In this document: positions 60,347 through 64,000 of the stretch, in pieces
Position numbering within the stretch: the first letter of the stretch is position 1
Layout of the letters: each line of letters opens with the position of its first letter
Notes under the pieces: model-generated
The model's database searches: none
What the model saw: the letters and a program-made list of their open reading frames with translations, nothing else
What the model was told of the DNA's origin: nothing
Translations under genes and position numbers: made by a program
Assembly (NCBI GenBank): GCA_052388275.1
Contig: JBQTII010000008.1
Coordinates: 43,120-107,119 of the forward strand
Direction of reading: 5' to 3'
Source: JBQTII01 sp052388275
Lineage (GTDB): Bacteria; Actinomycetota; Actinomycetes; Sporichthyales; Sporichthyaceae
DNA: 64,000 bases

Positions 60347-60439
60347 CGATCCACATGGACGGGATCTGGGGAGGTCCCGTCCACCGCACGAAGCACCGCC
60401 TGGGGAGACGGTGTCGCACGGCTACACGGGGGAGATGTT

Positions 60440-62404
60440 GTGACGCTTCATCAGGTACGACGTGCCCGGATACTGACCACGGTGGCAGTGCTCGCGATCT
60501 CGCTGGCAGGACCGGTGGCGCTGACGCCGTCCACGGCCCTCGCGGCGCCCTACTCCACACCGGAACCGGCCCCCGTTGTCCCGCAGTCTCAGTCGGAGAT
60601 CATCCCGGACCGGTACATCGTCACGATCGAGCCCGGCGCCACCAACTCCGAGGTCCGCGAGGTCCGCAACGACGCCACCGCCGAGGGTGCCCAGGTTCAC
60701 CACACCTACACCGAGGCCCTGAACGGCTTCGCCGCGACTCTGTCGGCTTCGGAGCTTGCCGCCTTCCGCGCCGAGCACCCCGAGGCCCGCATCACCCCGG
60801 ATCAGAAGGTGTACGTCTCCGAGACTCCCTACGGACTGGACCGGGTCGATCAGCGCAGGCTCCCGCTCGACGGCGGATTCTCCTTGGCTGCCACCGGGGC
60901 AGGCGTCACCGCCTTCGTCATCGACACCGGGATCCGCGCGACGCATCGGGAGTTCAGTGGCCGGGTCGCGCCCGGCTTTTCCGCGATCGCAGACGGGAAC
61001 GGCACCACCGACCCCGACCGCTGTGATCTCCGTGGTCCCAGTCGCGGGGTAGGGCATGGGACTCATGTAGCCGCAACCCTCGGCGGTGCCACCTTCGGCC
61101 TCGCGCCGGCGGTGACGCTCGTTCCGGTCCGCGTGCTCGAATGCAACGGCGGCGGAGCATTCTCCGATGTCATCGCCGGAGTGGAGTTCGTGACCGCATG
61201 GAAACTTGCCAATCCGACACGTCCTGCGGTCGCCAACATGAGCCTCGGCTGCGATCCGAGATCTGACTGCGAACTCCCCGATGTGGATCTGGCGATTGAG
61301 CGGGCAGTCGCGGCAGGTGTGACCTTCGTAGTCGCTGCCGGAAATTTCAACCGCGATGCATGTGCGGTCACTCCCGCCCGGATCTCCTCGGCGATCACCG
61401 TTGGGGCGACCGACCGAACCGATCGCCGGGCGAGTTACTCGAACACTGGCCGGTGCGTGGACATCTTCGCCCCCGGCACCGATATCGAATCGGCATCCCA
61501 CCTCTCGGACAGTTCTTCAGGCTCTCAATCGGGCACGTCGATGGCGGCGCCGCACGTCGCCGGCGCAGTCGCCGCCTACCTGCAGACCAACCCGTCCGCC
61601 ACGCCCGCTCAGGTGCAGCAGGCCGTCATCGACACCGCGACCCAGGGCGTACTCACCGATCTGGGAAGCGGTTCGCCGAACCGGATGCTGTTCGCGCCAC
61701 TCACACTTCAGGGGCCGAATCAGGCGCCCGTGGTCCCCACCCCCTCAGTGGTGCTTGCCGAGGGCCGGTCAGCCCGCTCCGGCGTGCCGGTGCAGGTGAA
61801 CCTAGGCCGGGCCACCGATCCCGATGGGGACCTGATCGATCGCGTAGAGCTCGAGGCCAGCACCGACGGCGGGAGGAGCTGGGGCCTTGTCGCGCAGGGG
61901 TCGCGCACCCTGACCTCGGTCGCCCTCGTCTTGCAGTCCGGATCAACATTGTTCCGGACCCGCGTATTCGATGATCTCGGGCTTGCCGGTGTGTCCGCCC
62001 GCAGCGTCCCGCTCGTCCTGCGGAGCTTCGATTCCTCGGTGGGCACGTCGTTCGCCGGCGCGAGCTCGGCCTGGAAGACGAAGTTCTCTTCCCGGGCGCT
62101 CGGCGGCTCCAGCATCAGGTCCGCCAAGAAGGGGGCGAGCGCGAGTTTCACCTTCAGCGGTCGCCAGGTCTCCTGGATCGCGCGCACCAGCGACGAATTC
62201 GGCAAGGCCGCGATCTACCTCGACGGCGTACTTGTCCGCAAGGTCAATCTCTACTTCGACGGCAGTAGGTACCGCCAGGTGGTCTTTGCCTCCGACGTGC
62301 TGCGCGCGGGGAGGCACACCGTCACGATCAAGGTGCTCGGCAAGAAGTCCGGGGACAGCGACGGAAAGTTCATCGATGTCGACGGCTGGATTGTCCGCGG
62401 CTGA
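60440..62404 (+). CDS. Secreted subtilisin-like serine protease (third of three)
   Basis: 654 residues: signal peptide to ~36, I9-like propeptide (PDRYIVTIEPGATNSEVREV), and S8 domain with Asp162 (VIDTGIRATH), His206 (GVGHGTHVAATLGG) and Ser367 (GTSMAAPHVAG). An Fn3-like part (RATDPDGDLIDRVELEAS) and the C-terminal sandwich (QVSWIARTSDEFGKAAIYLD) follow. Extra cysteine pairs around RCDLRG and GCDPRSDC suggest disulphides not shared by its neighbours. It lies 93 nt after the second subtilase. A strong terminator follows at 62591. Confidence 0.9.
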   Translation: MTLHQVRRARILTTVAVLAISLAGPVALTPSTALAAPYSTPEPAPVVPQSQSEIIPDRYIVTIEPGATNSEVREVRNDATAEGAQVHHTYTEALNGFAATLSASELAAFRAEHPEARITPDQKVYVSETPYGLDRVDQRRLPLDGGFSLAATGAGVTAFVIDTGIRATHREFSGRVAPGFSAIADGNGTTDPDRCDLRGPSRGVGHGTHVAATLGGATFGLAPAVTLVPVRVLECNGGGAFSDVIAGVEFVTAWKLANPTRPAVANMSLGCDPRSDCELPDVDLAIERAVAAGVTFVVAAGNFNRDACAVTPARISSAITVGATDRTDRRASYSNTGRCVDIFAPGTDIESASHLSDSSSGSQSGTSMAAPHVAGAVAAYLQTNPSATPAQVQQAVIDTATQGVLTDLGSGSPNRMLFAPLTLQGPNQAPVVPTPSVVLAEGRSARSGVPVQVNLGRATDPDGDLIDRVELEASTDGGRSWGLVAQGSRTLTSVALVLQSGSTLFRTRVFDDLGLAGVSARSVPLVLRSFDSSVGTSFAGASSAWKTKFSSRALGGSSIRSAKKGASASFTFSGRQVSWIARTSDEFGKAAIYLDGVLVRKVNLYFDGSRYRQVVFASDVLRAGRHTVTIKVLGKKSGDSDGKFIDVDGWIVRG

Positions 62405-62590
62405 GGCGCACTCCAGGGGACGAGCTGACCTGGACGTGACCTCGTCCGTGGGTACCATCGGATCAGGTCCGCACGGGCGCGCCATGTGTCCCCGGGTCCC
62501 AATTGAAAAGGCCGTCGCGGGAACCCAGTTCGGCTGGGGCCGCGTTCGTGCTGTGCGCCGCGAGGCGACCATCGCGCCACGGCGGACCTG

Positions 62591-62623
62591 ACCGCCCCGC
62601 CGGGTTCATCCCGGTGGGGCGGT
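62591..62623. terminator. Strong bidirectional terminator hairpin
   Basis: ACCGCCCCGCCGGG pairs over 14 bp (one G-U) with CCCGGTGGGGCGGT around TTCAT. It lies between the third subtilase and the convergent phosphodiesterase gene. Confidence 0.85.
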
Positions 62624-62669
62624 GCCGCGTCCAGGACCGACCCTGATCGCCGGGCAAGCCCCCGAGGAC

Positions 62670-63344
62670 TCACCCGCCCGGCGCGGTTACCCCGCGGTTG
62701 TGATCGGCGATGAACGCCAGCACCGACGGGGAATCGGTGGTGATGCCGTCGACGCCCCACGCGGCCAGCTCGCGGGCTCGGCGCAGGTCGTTGACCGTCC
62801 AGGTCATCACCCGGGGCGCCAGGGAGCGCAGCTCGCGCAGCACTCCCTCATCGAGCAGGTTGTGGCGCACGGTCACGGCATAGTCGGCCACCGGTTCGCA
62901 GCGCAGGACCCGAGCCAGCGCGCCAGCATCGCCCACGGTCCGCCAGGTCCGGAATCCGAGCTCCGCCAACCGTGGCAGGGTGTGCCAGCCCTTGGTGCTG
63001 ACGTGACATCGGGCCACGTCCAGGTCGGCGCGTGCCAGCAGCTCCACCAGGGCCAGCGCAGGCGCCCCGGTGTCGGCCTTGAGGTCGAGCAGAATCTGCG
63101 CATCGGCCGGCAGCGAGGCGAGGCGGAGCCCGAGGTCCGATTCGCGGACGTCCCGCGCCCTGCAGGTGAGCCTGGCGCGATCCCGGCGCAGCCGCGGGAA
63201 CCCACGCAACAGCGGCAGAAAGTGCGAACTGACCAGGACACCGTCGATGGATTGGACATCGACCTCGTAGACCTGGGCGCCCGCCGCCGCCGCGACCGCG
63301 ACTCCCGCAACTGTCGTCGGGCAGCGGTGGGCGATGGCCAACAT
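62670..63344 (-). CDS. Glycerophosphodiester phosphodiesterase family protein
   Basis: 224 residues, TIM-barrel GDPD fold: LAIAHRCPTTVAG at the start (general His/Arg), YEVDVQSIDGVLVSSHF with acidic metal ligands, ILLDLKADTG, and the closing VMTWTVNDLRRARELAAWG then VDGITTDSP. The usual HRG is HRC here, and the second His is in SSHF. It would hydrolyse glycerophosphodiesters or a related lipid head group. No signal peptide, so cytoplasmic. The rRNA promoter region lies behind it on the opposite strand. Confidence 0.83.
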   Translation of the reverse strand: MLAIAHRCPTTVAGVAVAAAAGAQVYEVDVQSIDGVLVSSHFLPLLRGFPRLRRDRARLTCRARDVRESDLGLRLASLPADAQILLDLKADTGAPALALVELLARADLDVARCHVSTKGWHTLPRLAELGFRTWRTVGDAGALARVLRCEPVADYAVTVRHNLLDEGVLRELRSLAPRVMTWTVNDLRRARELAAWGVDGITTDSPSVLAFIADHNRGVTAPGG

Positions 63345-63593
63345 GACTGCCCAAGCTCCCTAGCTCTCGAGTTCGATGCGACCTTCGCTGTTCGTCCTCT
63401 GCCCACGCCACGCCGTGATTTGACGGTCCAGAACGGCAAACGTACTGTTCTCCACGGCGTCCCGCAGGGAGCAACGGACACCGCAGAAGCGGTGGCCGAT
63501 CCCCGGGTGGTCCTCCATGATCTGCCTGTCTCCGCATCGGCGACATACGGTGCGGGGATGGTCGTGCGTGGATGCAATAGGAGTTCCGTCGAT

Positions 63594-63622
63594 TTGACAG
63601 CCTCCGAGCGCATCGGTAGGTT
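63594..63622 (+). promoter_or_regulatory. rRNA operon promoter
   Basis: A consensus -35 TTGACA (63594-63599) is followed after 17 nt by -10 TAGGTT. Spacing and elements fit a housekeeping-sigma rrn promoter, about 260 nt before the mature 16S end. Confidence 0.75.
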
Positions 63623-63882
63623 TTGAGAGTTGCCCTGACGCCGGTTGGGAGACCGCCGAAGGTGTGCGTCCGTACCTTGAGAACTCAACAGCGTGCCGAA
63701 AGTCAATGCCAAATAACCCCGTTGGCAGGGCTTCTCTGAGGGTCATCCGACTCTCCTTGGACCCAGCCGTATAACGGATTTTCTTTGGTAATCAACGCGA
63801 TTTCAGTCAGTGGGTCGCGTTGATCGCCAGGACACTTCGATGTGTCTGGGACTGCCTCGCCAGGCGGCCCCAACAAAAGACA
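63623..63882 (+). other. rRNA operon leader
   Basis: The leader contains TTGAGAACTCAACAGCGTGC near 63677, a block found in many actinobacterial rrn leaders and likely involved in antitermination or RNase III processing. An A/T-rich section near 63775-63815 follows. No gene is supported on either strand. Confidence 0.6.
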
Positions 63883-64000
63883 TCAACGGAGAGTTTGATC
63901 CTGGCTCAGGACGAACGCTGGCGGCGTGCTTAACACATGCAAGTCGAACGGTGAACCACTTCGGTGGGGATCAGTGGCGAACGGGTGAGTAACACGTGGG
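63883..64000 (+). rRNA. rrs: 16S ribosomal RNA, 5' end (partial)
   Basis: The conserved AGAGTTTGATCCTGGCTCAG begins at 63890, which by E. coli numbering puts the mature 5' end near 63883. GACGAACGCTGGCGGCGTGC and GTGGCGAACGGGTGAGTAAC follow, as in Actinomycetota. The gene is cut off by the window edge. Confidence 0.97.

Noticed and set aside
63360..63746. Minus-strand frame with a CxxC...CxxxC zinc-finger-like segment (TVCRRCGD and FCGVRCSL)
   Set aside because: The cysteine spacing is attractive, but no usable start codon lies between the rrn promoter/leader and the cysteines, so the frame would have to begin inside the rRNA leader.

Overview
The window is about 70% G+C chromosomal DNA from an actinomycete (Actinomycetota). 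The evidence is tightly overlapping GTGA/ATGA gene junctions, Tat and lipobox exports, mycofactocin-type SDR, SARP/BTAD regulator, VanW protein and RecBCD. It ends in the first ~118 nt of a 16S rRNA gene; the opening 16S bases fit a Frankiales/Sporichthya-like lineage, but this is only an impression.

Region 1 (1-12 kb) is a zinc-starvation (Zur) regulon. Zinc-free ribosomal proteins S14 and S18, a CobW/YciC-type GTPase, ZnuABC, Zur itself and two thioredoxin-like [2Fe-2S] proteins lie around four similar 15-bp operator-like sites. Divergent from znuA, and under its own site, is a tightly packed minus-strand operon of unknown role. It encodes an FAD/NAD(P) protein, two membrane proteins, a Tat-exported protein, a shrunken FAD protein, a PhyH-like oxygenase and MogA. 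A 41-codon ORF whose Shine-Dalgarno sequence sits in a hairpin follows mogA.

Region 2 (12-22 kb) holds a histidine phosphatase and then a chaperone/GTPase group: a protein with a PASTA-like tail, a tiny antisense membrane protein, a P-loop GTPase, a large membrane protein, a lipoprotein, an Fn3-tailed helical protein and a lid-less Hsp70. Next come an internally deleted RtcB (RNA ligase) gene and two tRNA-Arg genes (CCG, ACG).

Region 3 (22-38 kb) has a PrsW-like membrane protease and three paralogous ECF sigma factors. One of these is translationally coupled to an alpha/beta-hydrolase that has lost its catalytic Ser and His. A P450 with an upstream SARP-type regulator, a DUF4239 protein, exported proteins, a mycofactocin-type dehydrogenase and a large lipoprotein follow.

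Region 4 (37.8-43.9 kb) is an inserted island bounded by gene remnants and an atypical tRNA-Met. Two convergent operons meet end to end: RHH/Mrr_N-like protein plus a GHKL ATPase, and an excisionase-type HTH protein plus a DNA methyltransferase. This is the best candidate for an undescribed (anti-phage or modification) system.

Region 5 (44-64 kb) is mostly housekeeping: a peroxiredoxin, an SRPBCC protein, VanW, recC-recB-recD, three tandem secreted subtilases sharing one C-terminal domain, a glycerophosphodiesterase-like protein, and the rrn promoter, leader and 16S start.
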